A DNA stretch of 38,908 nucleotides from Chloroflexota bacterium (GCA_016219275.1 JACRBM010000014.1:1-38908); one strand, 5' to 3'. Counted from the first letter of the stretch, positions 29,275-37,282 are shown. Numbers and translations are program-made. The notes: generated by a model not told the origin, from the sequence alone.

Positions 29275-30212
29275 GAGTAATGCACCCTCCGTTCCAGCAC
29301 GCCGAATTGCAGAATCGTGAACACGAGCATGATCAGGAACAGGACGACCGACATCGCGCCGGCGATACCGTACTGCCCGTTAAAGTAGAACGCGCGGTAG
29401 ATCAAATACACGATCACATTCGTCGAATCTATCGGACCGCCGCGGGTCATCACGTTGATTTGCGTAAACGTTTGGAGCGCGCCCAGCGTCGAGACGATGA
29501 TGAGGAAAAAGAGCGTCGGCGAAATTAGCGGAATGGTGATGTGGCGGAACGATTGCCAAAAACCCGCGCCGTCAATCGTCGCGCTTTCGTACAGTTCCTG
29601 GGAAATGCCCTGCATCGCGGCGAGAAAGAGGACCGTGTTGAAGCCAATGTTCAGCCACACGGTGACCATCGAAACCGAGAGCAACGCGGTGGCGGTGCCG
29701 GTGAGCCATTGGACGCGCGGCAGGTGTGCGAGGTCGAGCACGTAGTTAAAGATGCCAATCGCCGGATGGAATAGGAACAAGAAAATCAGCGAGGCGGTCG
29801 CGCCCGACACGGCAATCGTCGAAGAAAAGATCACGCGAAAGACGCTGATGCCTCTAAGTTGAAAATTGGCGAGCGTCGCGAAGAACAAGGACAGGATCAT
29901 CGTCGCCGGCACGACGTAGAGCGCGAACATCAGCGAGACGTTTAGACTATTCCACAAGTCCTTGTCGCCCAAAATGCGCTCATAGTTTTCGAATCCCGCG
30001 AATGCCGCCATCCGTCCAATTGGATCCGTCAAAAAGAAACTGAGTTGGATCGTCTTGAGGAGCGGAATGAAAACAAACGAGACAAAGATCACGAGTGAGG
30101 GAGCCAGGAACACCATCGCCACGCCAAAGTTTTTTAGGTTGCGAATGCGCGCGTTGGTGCGCTGGCTGGTTGCGCCGATGGTGTGGGTGGTAGGTGCGGT
30201 CTGAGTTGCCAT
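29271..30212 (-). CDS. ugpA: ABC transporter permease, UgpA-like
   Basis: 313 residues with six membrane helices (MalF/UgpA type), starting MATQTAPTTHTIG. The first helix is VAMVFLAPSLVIFVSFVFIP and the EAA loop YESATIDGAGFWQSFRHITI. The ATG at 30212 is chosen because AAGGAAGAGAG lies just upstream; eleven more codons are open but unsupported. It is the first gene of the operon, about 165 bases downstream of a strong promoter with a LacI-type operator. Confidence 0.9.
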   Translation of the reverse strand: MATQTAPTTHTIGATSQRTNARIRNLKNFGVAMVFLAPSLVIFVSFVFIPLLKTIQLSFFLTDPIGRMAAFAGFENYERILGDKDLWNSLNVSLMFALYVVPATMILSLFFATLANFQLRGISVFRVIFSSTIAVSGATASLIFLFLFHPAIGIFNYVLDLAHLPRVQWLTGTATALLSVSMVTVWLNIGFNTVLFLAAMQGISQELYESATIDGAGFWQSFRHITIPLISPTLFFLIIVSTLGALQTFTQINVMTRGGPIDSTNVIVYLIYRAFYFNGQYGIAGAMSVVLFLIMLVFTILQFGVLERRVHYS

Positions 30213-30233
30213 ACTCTCTTCCTTGAGAATCTG

Positions 30234-30252
30234 CCCAACACACACGTGTTGG
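30234..30252. repeat. Leader hairpin before ugpA
   Basis: CCAACAC and GTGTTGG flank a short ACAC loop about 20 bases before the ugpA ribosome binding site. It could modulate the leader RNA; no switch class is recognised. Confidence 0.35.
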
Positions 30253-30364
30253 GGTGTTCGAGATCGTACTCGTTCAATGTAAAGAACAGACTAACATACG
30301 TTGAAAGTTGGGTCAAGTTTGCGTAAAGATTTCGAAACGGACTAGTTTATGTGGGGAGAAACAG

Positions 30365-30412
30365 TGCAAACGTTTGCATAAATAATATAGTCATCTTTCC
30401 AAATTTTGTCAA
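30365..30412 (-). promoter_or_regulatory. Strong promoter with LacI-family operator for the ugp-like operon
   Basis: On the minus strand, TTGACA (30407-30412), 17-base spacer, TATATT (30384-30389). The perfect palindrome TGCAAACGTTTGCA (30365-30378) overlaps the predicted start of transcription (about 30377). This is the classic operator form of LacI/GalR-family repressors, so repression by steric block is expected. No LacI-family gene is present in the window. Confidence 0.8.
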
Positions 30413-30477
30413 CCGATTGCGCGCGGCGCGTGGGGCAATATTGAATCGGTGCGGCGCGCGGGTTGCGCGCGCGATGC

Positions 30478-30506
30478 TTGCCAAACGCTGTGATTACGCA
30501 TATACT
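30478..30506 (+). promoter_or_regulatory. Promoter giving a probable leaderless histidine kinase mRNA
   Basis: TTGCCA (30478-30483), 17-base spacer, TATACT (30501-30506), each one base from consensus. The predicted transcription start (about 30513) is 2 bases before the ATG at 30515, and there is no ribosome binding site. Confidence 0.65.
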
Positions 30507-30514
30507 TGCAACCG

Positions 30515-32854
30515 ATGCCGAAAGAGAAAATTCTGCTGCTCGAAGATCACGCCGAGTTGCGCGCCGAGACCACGCGCATTCTCGCCGATGCCGGCTATCG
30601 TGTTCAATCTGCCGCCACCGGCGCGGACGCGCTCGTCTTGGCGCGACGCGAAGCGTTCGATCTACTCATCGCGGACATTTTCTTGCCCGACCAATCCGGC
30701 ATCCAGGTGTTCGAGCAAGCGCGCGGCTTGCTGCCCGACCTGGCTGGCATCGTCATCACCGGGCACAGCACCTGGGAACTCGCGCTCGACGCGTTGCGCG
30801 CCGGGTTTGTCGGTTTCCTCGTCAAGCCAGTCGTCCCCGAACAACTCCTTGCCGCGATTGTCAACGCGCTCGAACAAGAAAAACTGCGCCGCGAGAACGC
30901 GCGCTTGCGCGCGCTCGTGCCGCTGTACGAATTGTCGCGCGCGTTCATGGGCACGCTCGACCTGAAAGACGTGCTCGATCTCGTCGTCGCGACGATCAAA
31001 CGCGAAACGAAAGCCGAAACCGTTTCGCTCATGTTGCTCGACGAGGATCGGCGCGAATTGCACATCGCCGCCGCCGCCGGTTTGCCGCCCGACATCGTGG
31101 GGACGGAACGCAGCGCGCTCGGCAATAGCATCGCCGCGCGCGTGGCGCAAAGCGGCGAACCGATGATGATCGCGGAAGGATTGCCGCTCGAGCCGGACAT
31201 TCGCAAGATGATGGCGAAACCGCACATCCTTTCGGCGTTGTCGTTGCCGATGCTCGCGCGCGGGCAGGTGATCGGCGTGCTCAATCTGTCACGCAATCAT
31301 GGCAACGATCCGTTCACGCACGGCGACCTCGAACTGGCGACCGTGTTCGTCAGCCAAGCCGCGATTGCCATCGAACAAGCGCGTTGGTTCAATCAACTCA
31401 AACGCCTCAACGACCTGAGCCAGCGCCTCGCGCGCGCAGTAGATTTGGACGAAACGGTCGCGACGTTGTTGAGCGCGCCGGTGGATTTGCTCAACGCGCG
31501 CGGCGCGGCGCTGTGGCTTGCCGATGAAATGCTCGGCGCGGGTTTAAAGACGCTCGGTCTCGATGTGTCTCAGGTGCCGACGGATTTGTACGAACAGGTC
31601 GTCGAAGGATTTCACTGCGAGGCGCAGACCGGCTGGTTCGTGATTCCGCTCCGGCATGGCGAACGCAACCTCGGCGCGCTGATCGCGTGGCTGCAATCGC
31701 CCGAAGCGCCGAGCGCCGAACGCCTGGGCTTGTTACGCACGCTCGCGCACACAGCCGGCGCGGCGATTGAATCGCATCGTTTGCGCGCGCGCGAAAAAAT
31801 GGCGTACCGCGAATTGGATCGCGCCGTGCGCGCGGATTCCAACTTGAAGGAAACGCTCGACCGCTTGCTCAACGAAATGATGGACGCGTGCGACGCGGAA
31901 CGCGGCGCGATTTTTTTGCGGAACCCGGATGAGGCGCGCATCGAACCCTGGGTCGCACGCGGCGCGGAGACGGATCCCGACTTTGCGAATGCGGTTGTCG
32001 GCGAAGGATTAGCGCGCGTGCTCACCGATCCGACCCAGCAGCAAGCGTTGATCGGCGTGCCGATGATGACCGGCGCGCGCGCCGAGGGCGCGATCGTGCT
32101 CGCGCGGTCGTCGGTCACCGGCGGCTTTCACTCCGAGCACGTGGACTTGTTGTCGTACCTCGCGAGCGCGACCGCGTTGATCGTGCGGAACGCGCAGTTG
32201 TACGCGCGCTCGGAAGAAGCCAGCATCACCGAAGAACGCACGCGCATCGCGCGCGAAATTCACGACGGCGTCGCGCAAGACCTGGCGTTCCTCGTGATGA
32301 AAACCGGCGTGGCGGAACGCTTGCTCAGTCAGGGCAAAGACAAGGAACTGAAAGGCGAACTGCGCGAAGTGTCGAATCAACTGCGGCGCGATTTGCGCGA
32401 CGTGCGCCGCATCATTTTCGCGCTGCGCCCGCTCGACATCGAAGCGATCGGCTTTTTGCCGGCGATCCAGAAATTCGCCAAGGAATTCGGCGCGGCGAAC
32501 GAAATTGATGTTCAGTTGGAAACCGAAGGCACGTGGACCGGTCTGTCGCCCAAACTAGAAACCGCGTTGTTTCGGCTGACCCAGGAAACGTTGAACAACA
32601 TTCGCAAACATGCGCGCGCCAAGCACGCCTGGGTCACGCTGGCTCTGCGCGACGGCATCGCCGCGCTGACGGTGCGCGACGATGGACGCGGTTTTGATTT
32701 GGCGCAGGCGACCAAAGCCGCGCGCGCGCGCGGGAGCGTGGGCTTGGTGCAAATGCGCGAGCGCGCCGAACGCGCCGGCGGCACGTTCGCGCTCGAAACT
32801 GCGCCGGGCAAAGGGACACTCATTCACATCGAATTGCCCGCGCGCGAAAATTAA
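30515..32854 (+). CDS. Hybrid sensor: receiver + GAF domains + HisKA_3 histidine kinase
   Basis: 779 residues. The receiver domain (about 5-120) has phosphoacceptor Asp54 (LLIADIFLPD) and conserved Lys in FLVKPV. Three GAF-like domains follow (about 145-300, 305-430, 450-560). The transmitter is of the NarX/DegS type: H-box ERTRIAREIHDGVAQDLA with His583, N-box RLTQETLNNIRKHARAKHA, and ATP-lid VRDDGRGFD and GSVGLVQMRERAE. There are no membrane helices, so it is a cytoplasmic sensor of a small ligand or redox state. No NarL-type regulator gene is adjacent. A TTG three codons upstream is open, but the promoter position favours the ATG. Confidence 0.92.
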   Translation: MPKEKILLLEDHAELRAETTRILADAGYRVQSAATGADALVLARREAFDLLIADIFLPDQSGIQVFEQARGLLPDLAGIVITGHSTWELALDALRAGFVGFLVKPVVPEQLLAAIVNALEQEKLRRENARLRALVPLYELSRAFMGTLDLKDVLDLVVATIKRETKAETVSLMLLDEDRRELHIAAAAGLPPDIVGTERSALGNSIAARVAQSGEPMMIAEGLPLEPDIRKMMAKPHILSALSLPMLARGQVIGVLNLSRNHGNDPFTHGDLELATVFVSQAAIAIEQARWFNQLKRLNDLSQRLARAVDLDETVATLLSAPVDLLNARGAALWLADEMLGAGLKTLGLDVSQVPTDLYEQVVEGFHCEAQTGWFVIPLRHGERNLGALIAWLQSPEAPSAERLGLLRTLAHTAGAAIESHRLRAREKMAYRELDRAVRADSNLKETLDRLLNEMMDACDAERGAIFLRNPDEARIEPWVARGAETDPDFANAVVGEGLARVLTDPTQQQALIGVPMMTGARAEGAIVLARSSVTGGFHSEHVDLLSYLASATALIVRNAQLYARSEEASITEERTRIAREIHDGVAQDLAFLVMKTGVAERLLSQGKDKELKGELREVSNQLRRDLRDVRRIIFALRPLDIEAIGFLPAIQKFAKEFGAANEIDVQLETEGTWTGLSPKLETALFRLTQETLNNIRKHARAKHAWVTLALRDGIAALTVRDDGRGFDLAQATKAARARGSVGLVQMRERAERAGGTFALETAPGKGTLIHIELPAREN

Positions 32855-32899
32855 TCGAACGTCGCGGCGCGTCGCTCGCGCACCGCGACAAGATGGAAC

Positions 32900-33760
32900 A
32901 TGAAATTCAAAGTTGCATTGCCTCAGTTTGCGCCGCGCCTCGGCGACGTGAACGCGAACCTCGGACAGATCCTCAACCTGATTGAAGCAAGTCGCTCGCT
33001 CCATGCCGACCTGGTCGTCTTGCCGGAACTCGCGTTGACCGGCTACTATCTCAAAGACCTGGTGCCGCACGTCGCCGTGCGTCCGACGCTGGACGATCCG
33101 CGTTTTGCGCCGCTCATTGCGGCAAGCCGCGACCTGGACATTGCGGTGGGCTTTGTCGAAGAGGATGCGCGGCATCGGTACTATATCGCCGGCGCATACC
33201 TATCCGAACGACGCGTCGTGCACGTGCATCGCAAAATTTATTTGCCGACGTACCGGTTGTTCGACGACGGACGTTTTTTCGCGCCGGGCAACGCGATGCG
33301 CGCGTTCGACACGCGCTTTGGTCGCGCCGGCATCGCGATTTGCGAAGACGCGTGGCATCTCTCGACGCCGTACGTGTTGTGGCAGGACGGCGCGGATATT
33401 TTGATTGACCTCTCGGCGAGTCCGGGCTATGGCATTTCGACGCGTCCCGAAGTGGCGAACGCCGCGACGGTCAATAATTTCTTGCGAACCTACGCGGAGA
33501 TCTTGACGACGATCGTAATCTTTTCGAATCGAGTCGGCAACGAGGACGGCATCGCGTTTTGGGGCGGCAGTTGTGTGATCGGTCCCGACGGGGAAACGAT
33601 TGCCGCCGCGCCGCACTTTGAAGACGCGCTCATCGTCGTCGAGGTGGACACGGACGCGTTGCGCCGCGCGCGTTTGCGATTGCCCACGCTGCGCGATGAA
33701 CAACGCGAGTTGGTGCGGCACGAATTGGGGCGCATCGCCAAGTCGGAGCTGGACGATTAA
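32900..33760 (+). CDS. Nitrilase-superfamily amidohydrolase, glutaminase-like partner of NadE
   Basis: 286 residues with the nitrilase triad: Glu43 (VVLPELALTGY), Lys112 (HRKIYLPTY) and Cys148 (GIAICEDAWH). The sequence most resembles the N-terminal glutaminase domain of glutamine-dependent NAD synthetases (LADVNANLGQI-like start, YLPTYRLFDDGRFF, SASPGY). It lies 95 bases before a nadE gene that lacks such a domain, so the pair probably forms a split glutamine-dependent NAD synthetase in which this protein supplies ammonia from glutamine. Confidence 0.88.
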   Translation: MKFKVALPQFAPRLGDVNANLGQILNLIEASRSLHADLVVLPELALTGYYLKDLVPHVAVRPTLDDPRFAPLIAASRDLDIAVGFVEEDARHRYYIAGAYLSERRVVHVHRKIYLPTYRLFDDGRFFAPGNAMRAFDTRFGRAGIAICEDAWHLSTPYVLWQDGADILIDLSASPGYGISTRPEVANAATVNNFLRTYAEILTTIVIFSNRVGNEDGIAFWGGSCVIGPDGETIAAAPHFEDALIVVEVDTDALRRARLRLPTLRDEQRELVRHELGRIAKSELDD

Positions 33761-33769
33761 TTCGCAAGA

Positions 33770-33850
33770 GCGCAGAGGCGCAGAGGTGCAGGGGAGAGTA
33801 CAAGTCTTCACCCTTGCTCCCTTGCTCCCCAGTTCCTCTGCACAATGTAT
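33770..33850. repeat. CGCAGAGG-type repeat with hairpin between the nitrilase and nadE genes
   Basis: Tandem GCAGAGGC / GCAGAGGT units are followed by a complementary half with CTTGCTCC repeats and CCTCTGC. The two halves can fold on each other. The nadE start codon lies six bases beyond it, with no clear ribosome binding site. Confidence 0.55.
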
Positions 33851-33855
33851 CAAAC

Positions 33856-34689
33856 ATGATAAATTCTTTAGAGCCACTCGAAATCAACACCACGCTCGCG
33901 CGCAAGATCATCGTGCGCTTTATTCGCGAAGAAATCACGCGTGTCGGATTCGCGCGCGGCGTCATCGGTCTGTCCGGCGGAATTGATTCGTCGCTCTCGG
34001 CGTATCTCGCGGTCGAGGCGCTCGGTGCGGCGAACGTCCTCGGCGTGTTGATGCCGTACCGCACGAGCGATCCGCAGAGCCGCGCGGACGGCGAACTCGT
34101 CGCACAACAACTCGGCATCGCGACGCGTGTCGTCGAAATCACGCCGATGGTCGAGCCGTACCTCGCGCAATTCGCCGGCGAAGACGTGCGACGGCGCGGC
34201 AACGTGATGGCGCGCCAACGGATGATCGTGCTGTACGACCAGTCGGAAGAATTTCACGCGCTCGTGCTTGGCACGTCGAACAAGACCGAGGCGCTCCTGG
34301 GTTACACGACCCAGTTCGGCGACAATGCCGCCGCGATTCAGCCGCTCGCCGATCTCTACAAATGCCAGGTGCGTCAACTCGCACGCGCGGTCGGCGTGCC
34401 GGATGCGATCATCGCCAAAGCGCCGAGTGCGGATTTGTGGCAAGGGCAAACCGACGAAGGCGAGCTGGGTTTCACGTATGACGAGGCGGACGCGGTTTTG
34501 TATCGGTTGATTGACGAACGCCGCTATGTCGAAGAGGTGATTGACCTGGGTTTCGACGCGCGCGTCGTGCGGCGCGTGGCGGAATTGGTGCAACGCAATC
34601 AGTTCAAGCGCGTCACGCCGCCCGTGCCCAAGCTTAGCGCGCGCACGATTGGCACGGATTTTCTGTACGATCGGGACTGGGGAAAGTGA
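33856..34689 (+). CDS. nadE: NAD+ synthase, stand-alone synthetase domain
   Basis: 277 residues of the adenine nucleotide alpha-hydrolase superfamily. PP-loop GLSGGIDSS lies at about 38-46; LGTSNKTEALLGYTTQFGD, ADLYKCQVRQLARAVGVP and SADLWQGQTDE are NadE signatures. It makes NAD from deamido-NAD, ATP and ammonia in the last step of NAD biosynthesis. The start at MINSLEPLEINT matches family N-termini better than the open extension upstream, which lies in repeat sequence. With the preceding nitrilase-like gene it probably forms a two-protein glutamine-dependent enzyme. Confidence 0.94.
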   Translation: MINSLEPLEINTTLARKIIVRFIREEITRVGFARGVIGLSGGIDSSLSAYLAVEALGAANVLGVLMPYRTSDPQSRADGELVAQQLGIATRVVEITPMVEPYLAQFAGEDVRRRGNVMARQRMIVLYDQSEEFHALVLGTSNKTEALLGYTTQFGDNAAAIQPLADLYKCQVRQLARAVGVPDAIIAKAPSADLWQGQTDEGELGFTYDEADAVLYRLIDERRYVEEVIDLGFDARVVRRVAELVQRNQFKRVTPPVPKLSARTIGTDFLYDRDWGK

Positions 34690-34771
34690 TTTGGGATTTC
34701 TGATTTCTGATTTTCAATCCGCAATCTGAAATCTGAAATCTGAAATCTGAAATCCAAAATCGAAAATCGGA
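34690..34771. repeat. AATCTGA heptamer array before the epimerase gene
   Basis: Four exact AATCTGA units followed by AATCCAA, AATCGAA and AATCGG. They are preceded by a roughly complementary half (GATTTCT units), so the array could form a hairpin. It spans the whole gap between nadE and the epimerase gene. Confidence 0.75.
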
Positions 34772-34778
34772 GATTCCT

Positions 34779-35711
34779 ATGCAACGCGCACTGGTGACCG
34801 GCGGAGCCGGGTTTATTGGATCGCATCTCGTCGAAGGATTGCTCGCGCGCGGGTACGAAGTGACTGTGCTCGACAATCTCGCGACCGGACGACGCGACAA
34901 TTTGGCGCGCGTCCTCAACCAGATTCATCTCGTCGAAGGTGACGTGCGAAACCTCACGACGATTCACAGCGTGATGCGTAAAGTGGACGTCGTGTTTCAT
35001 CTCGCCGCGCTGCCGTCGGTGGCGCGCTCGGTCAAGAATCCGCTCGAAAGCAACGAGGTCAACATTACCGGCACGCTCAACATTCTCGTCGCCGCGCGCG
35101 ATGAGGGAGTGCGACGCGTCGTCTACGGCGCGTCGTCGTCCGCGTACGGCAACACGCCGACCTTGCCCAAGGTCGAGACGATGCCGTCCGAGCCGCTCTC
35201 GCCGTACGCGGTGTCCAAGCTCACGGGCGAGTTGTACGCGCGCACGTTCACGCAGTTGTACGGACTCTCGACCGTCTCGTTGCGTTATTTCAACGTGTTC
35301 GGTCCGCGCCAAGACCCGACAACGCAGTACGCCGGCGTCGTCGCGAAATTTGTGACGTGCGCGCTCGCGGGCAAACCGTACCCGGTGAACGGCGACGGGG
35401 AGCAATCGCGCGATTTCACGTACGTCGAAAACGCGGTGCAGGCGAATCTGCTTGCCGCCGACGCGACCATCGAAGGATCGCCGGTCATCAACATTGCGTT
35501 CGGACAACGCACGACGCTCAATCAAATCATCGTGATGTTGAACGAATTGACCGGGCAGAACCTCGCGGCGAATTATGGACCCGAACGCCCGGGCGACGTG
35601 CGCCACTCGCACGCCGACCTGGGACGCGCGCAACAAATCCTGGGGTATGCGCCGGCGATTGACGTGCGCGAAGGATTGCGGCGAACGCTGGAATGGTATC
35701 GGAAACAATAG
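34779..35711 (+). CDS. NAD-dependent sugar-nucleotide epimerase/dehydratase (extended SDR)
   Basis: 310 residues. The Rossmann motif TGGAGFIG lies at 7-14, the catalytic YxxxK pair at Tyr143 and Lys147 (SPYAVSK), and NVFGPRQDP binds the substrate. The segment LPSVARSVKNPLESNEVNI resembles UDP-GlcNAc/UDP-GalNAc 4-epimerases of the WbpP type, although UDP-glucose 4-epimerase activity is equally possible. It makes an activated sugar for cell-surface glycans. No glycosyltransferase gene is adjacent. GGAG lies eight bases before the ATG, at the end of the heptamer array. Confidence 0.9.
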   Translation: MQRALVTGGAGFIGSHLVEGLLARGYEVTVLDNLATGRRDNLARVLNQIHLVEGDVRNLTTIHSVMRKVDVVFHLAALPSVARSVKNPLESNEVNITGTLNILVAARDEGVRRVVYGASSSAYGNTPTLPKVETMPSEPLSPYAVSKLTGELYARTFTQLYGLSTVSLRYFNVFGPRQDPTTQYAGVVAKFVTCALAGKPYPVNGDGEQSRDFTYVENAVQANLLAADATIEGSPVINIAFGQRTTLNQIIVMLNELTGQNLAANYGPERPGDVRHSHADLGRAQQILGYAPAIDVREGLRRTLEWYRKQ

Positions 35712-35760
35712 CGAATGGCGAATGGCGAATGGCGAATAGCAAATGGAAAATGGCAAATCG
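35711..35760. repeat. GCGAATG heptamer array overlapping the next start codon
   Basis: Three exact GCGAATG units, then GCGAATA, GCAAATG, GAAAATG, GCAAATC. The array starts at the epimerase stop codon and runs into the coding region of the ferritin-like/VIT1 gene, whose ATG (35743) is one of the repeat ATGs. Confidence 0.8.
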
Positions 35761-36891
35761 GAAAAACTAATCCGTAGTTTGCACGCGGCGTGGCGTCAAG
35801 AAATGTCGAGCGCGAAAATGTACCGCGATTTGGCGCGGCGCGCGCGCTCGGAACAACATCGCGATATTTTGACGCGGATGGCGGAAGCCGAAGAACGCCA
35901 TGCCGAAAAATTCGCGGCGCGGATGCAGGAACTGGGGAGCGCACCGCTGGAATTTCGCGAATCGTTCATCGCGCGCGCGCGGCGCTGGGTGACGGTGCAA
36001 GCCGGCACCGAGACGGCGCTGCGTACTGCCGAAGCCGCCGAGGATGATGCGAGCGAGGCGTATGCCGCGTTAGCGTCGAGCGAAACTTCACAAACCAGCG
36101 CCGCGCAAGTGCGCGCGATGCAAACGGAAGAAAAAGCGCATAGCAAGGTGCTGAATGAGATGGCGCAACCGCAGGCGCGGCTCGACGCCATCACCAAAAG
36201 AGAAAAGTGGCACGTGCGCGGCGGTGGCTGGATCGGGCAGGCGATTTACGGGATGAATGATGGGCTGGGTTCGGTGTTTGGCGTTGTCGCTGGGGTGGCG
36301 GGCGCGACGAACGCGAGCGCGCAGTTCGTCATCGTCAGCGGGCTTGCCGCGGTCGTCGCGAACGCGATCTCGATGGGTGCGGGCGCGTATCTCGCGACCA
36401 AGTCCGAGCGCGAGGTGTACGAAGCAGAGATCGCGCGCGAACGCAAGGAACTCGAAAATGATCCGGAGCAAGAGCGCGAAGAGATGGCATTGTTCTACGA
36501 GCTGAAAGGGTTTACATCGGACGAGGCGCGGACGCTGGCGTCGCGCATGGCGGAGAACCCGGAACAAATGCTCAAGACACTCGCGTCGGAAGAACTGGGT
36601 CTATCGGCGGACACGTTTCCGGATCCGTGGCGCGAAGGAACGAGCGCGGGCGTGTTCACGGCGATTGGCGCGTTCATTCCGATTGTGCCATTCTTTTTCG
36701 CGGATGGCTTGGGCGCGGTGATCGCATCGTTTGTGATTTCGTCGCTCGCGTATTTCGTCGTCGGCGCATCCAAGGTGCTTGTGACCGGGGGGCGCTGGTT
36801 CCGCAGCGGCATCGAGATGTTCCTGGTCGGTCTCGGCGTCGGCATTGTCACGTACTTTATCGGGACGCTGTTTCAGTTGGAGATCAAGTAG
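35743..36891 (+). CDS. Ferritin-like domain fused to VIT1/CCC1 iron transporter (MbfA-like)
   Basis: 382 residues. Residues 1-140 are a rubrerythrin-type four-helix domain with metal ligands Glu20, Glu50, His53, a helix-3 Glu around 100-105, and Glu130/His133. Residues about 155-382 are a VIT1/CCC1 membrane domain (IGQAIYGMNDGLGSVFGVVA, ISMGAGAYLATKSEREVYEA, four or five helices). The fusion matches MbfA-type proteins, which export iron or manganese and limit peroxide stress. The ATG lies inside a GCGAATG array and lacks a ribosome binding site; the first in-frame ATG upstream (35722) runs into a stop. Confidence 0.92.
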   Translation: MENGKSEKLIRSLHAAWRQEMSSAKMYRDLARRARSEQHRDILTRMAEAEERHAEKFAARMQELGSAPLEFRESFIARARRWVTVQAGTETALRTAEAAEDDASEAYAALASSETSQTSAAQVRAMQTEEKAHSKVLNEMAQPQARLDAITKREKWHVRGGGWIGQAIYGMNDGLGSVFGVVAGVAGATNASAQFVIVSGLAAVVANAISMGAGAYLATKSEREVYEAEIARERKELENDPEQEREEMALFYELKGFTSDEARTLASRMAENPEQMLKTLASEELGLSADTFPDPWREGTSAGVFTAIGAFIPIVPFFFADGLGAVIASFVISSLAYFVVGASKVLVTGGRWFRSGIEMFLVGLGVGIVTYFIGTLFQLEIK

Positions 36892-36920
36892 AGGTTGGAA
36901 GTTGGAGGTTGGAGATTGGA
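36892..36920. repeat. AGGTTGG heptamer array after the VIT1 gene
   Basis: Units AGGTTGG, AAGTTGG, AGGTTGG, AGATTGG follow the stop codon directly and lead into a terminator. Confidence 0.65.
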
Positions 36921-36957
36921 AAGACCGGACGCGGCGCGCGTGCGGTCTTTTGTTTTG
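36920..36957 (+). terminator. Terminator of the VIT1 gene
   Basis: Stem AAAGACCG-x-ACGCG / CGCGT-x-CGGTCTTT with loop GCG, followed by TGTTTTG. Eight plus five pairs with one internal G-G mismatch. Confidence 0.75.
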
Positions 36958-36967
36958 ATGAGAAGTC

Positions 36968-37234
36968 CTAGCGTTTTCTAGCTGTGCGCTTTCGAGAAGA
37001 GTGAACTGTACGTACTGGCACAAGACTATCCGCGCGCAATAAGTAAATTGTTTCTTGCAAGCGCACGTCAGAAATATCTTGTTTGTCCAAACCCAAAAGT
37101 TTGCGCACTTCGTGGGTAACTTCAGCAAGGTTCTTTTGCAACGCATCTTCAGGGCTATCGCCAGAAGCGGCTGTAACCAAATAGTACGCAGGAGGGTCTA
37201 CCCAACCATTGTAAAAAAGGACTTCGTACTCCAT
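36968..37234 (-). CDS. Small conserved-looking protein, unknown function
   Basis: 88 residues, MEYEVLFYNGWVDPPAYYLV followed by a helical SPEDALQKNLAEVTHEVRKL and a basic C-terminal tail (SSRKRTARKR). There is no signal peptide, membrane helix or recognised motif. The coding assignment rests on an extended -10 box (TGATATAAT) upstream, a GGGG-rich ribosome binding region, and a position between a terminator and a divergent promoter. It is divergent from the restriction-modification operon and similarly AT-richer, so it may belong to the same acquired segment. Confidence 0.6.
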   Translation of the reverse strand: MEYEVLFYNGWVDPPAYYLVTAASGDSPEDALQKNLAEVTHEVRKLLGLDKQDISDVRLQETIYLLRADSLVPVRTVHSSRKRTARKR

Positions 37235-37274
37235 TTTCCAACCCCTTTGTTTGTTTCTCTCATCTTTTCGATCT

Positions 37275-37282
37275 GCATTATA
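37275..37282 (-). promoter_or_regulatory. Extended -10 promoter of the small unknown gene
   Basis: On the minus strand TGATATAAT forms an extended -10 (TATAAT at 37277-37282). The best -35 is TTGGAT at 15 bases. Confidence 0.5.

Noticed and set aside
34710-34771. AATCTGA and GCGAATG arrays as CRISPR or satellite arrays
   Set aside because: The 7-base units have no spacers, so they are simple tandem repeats.
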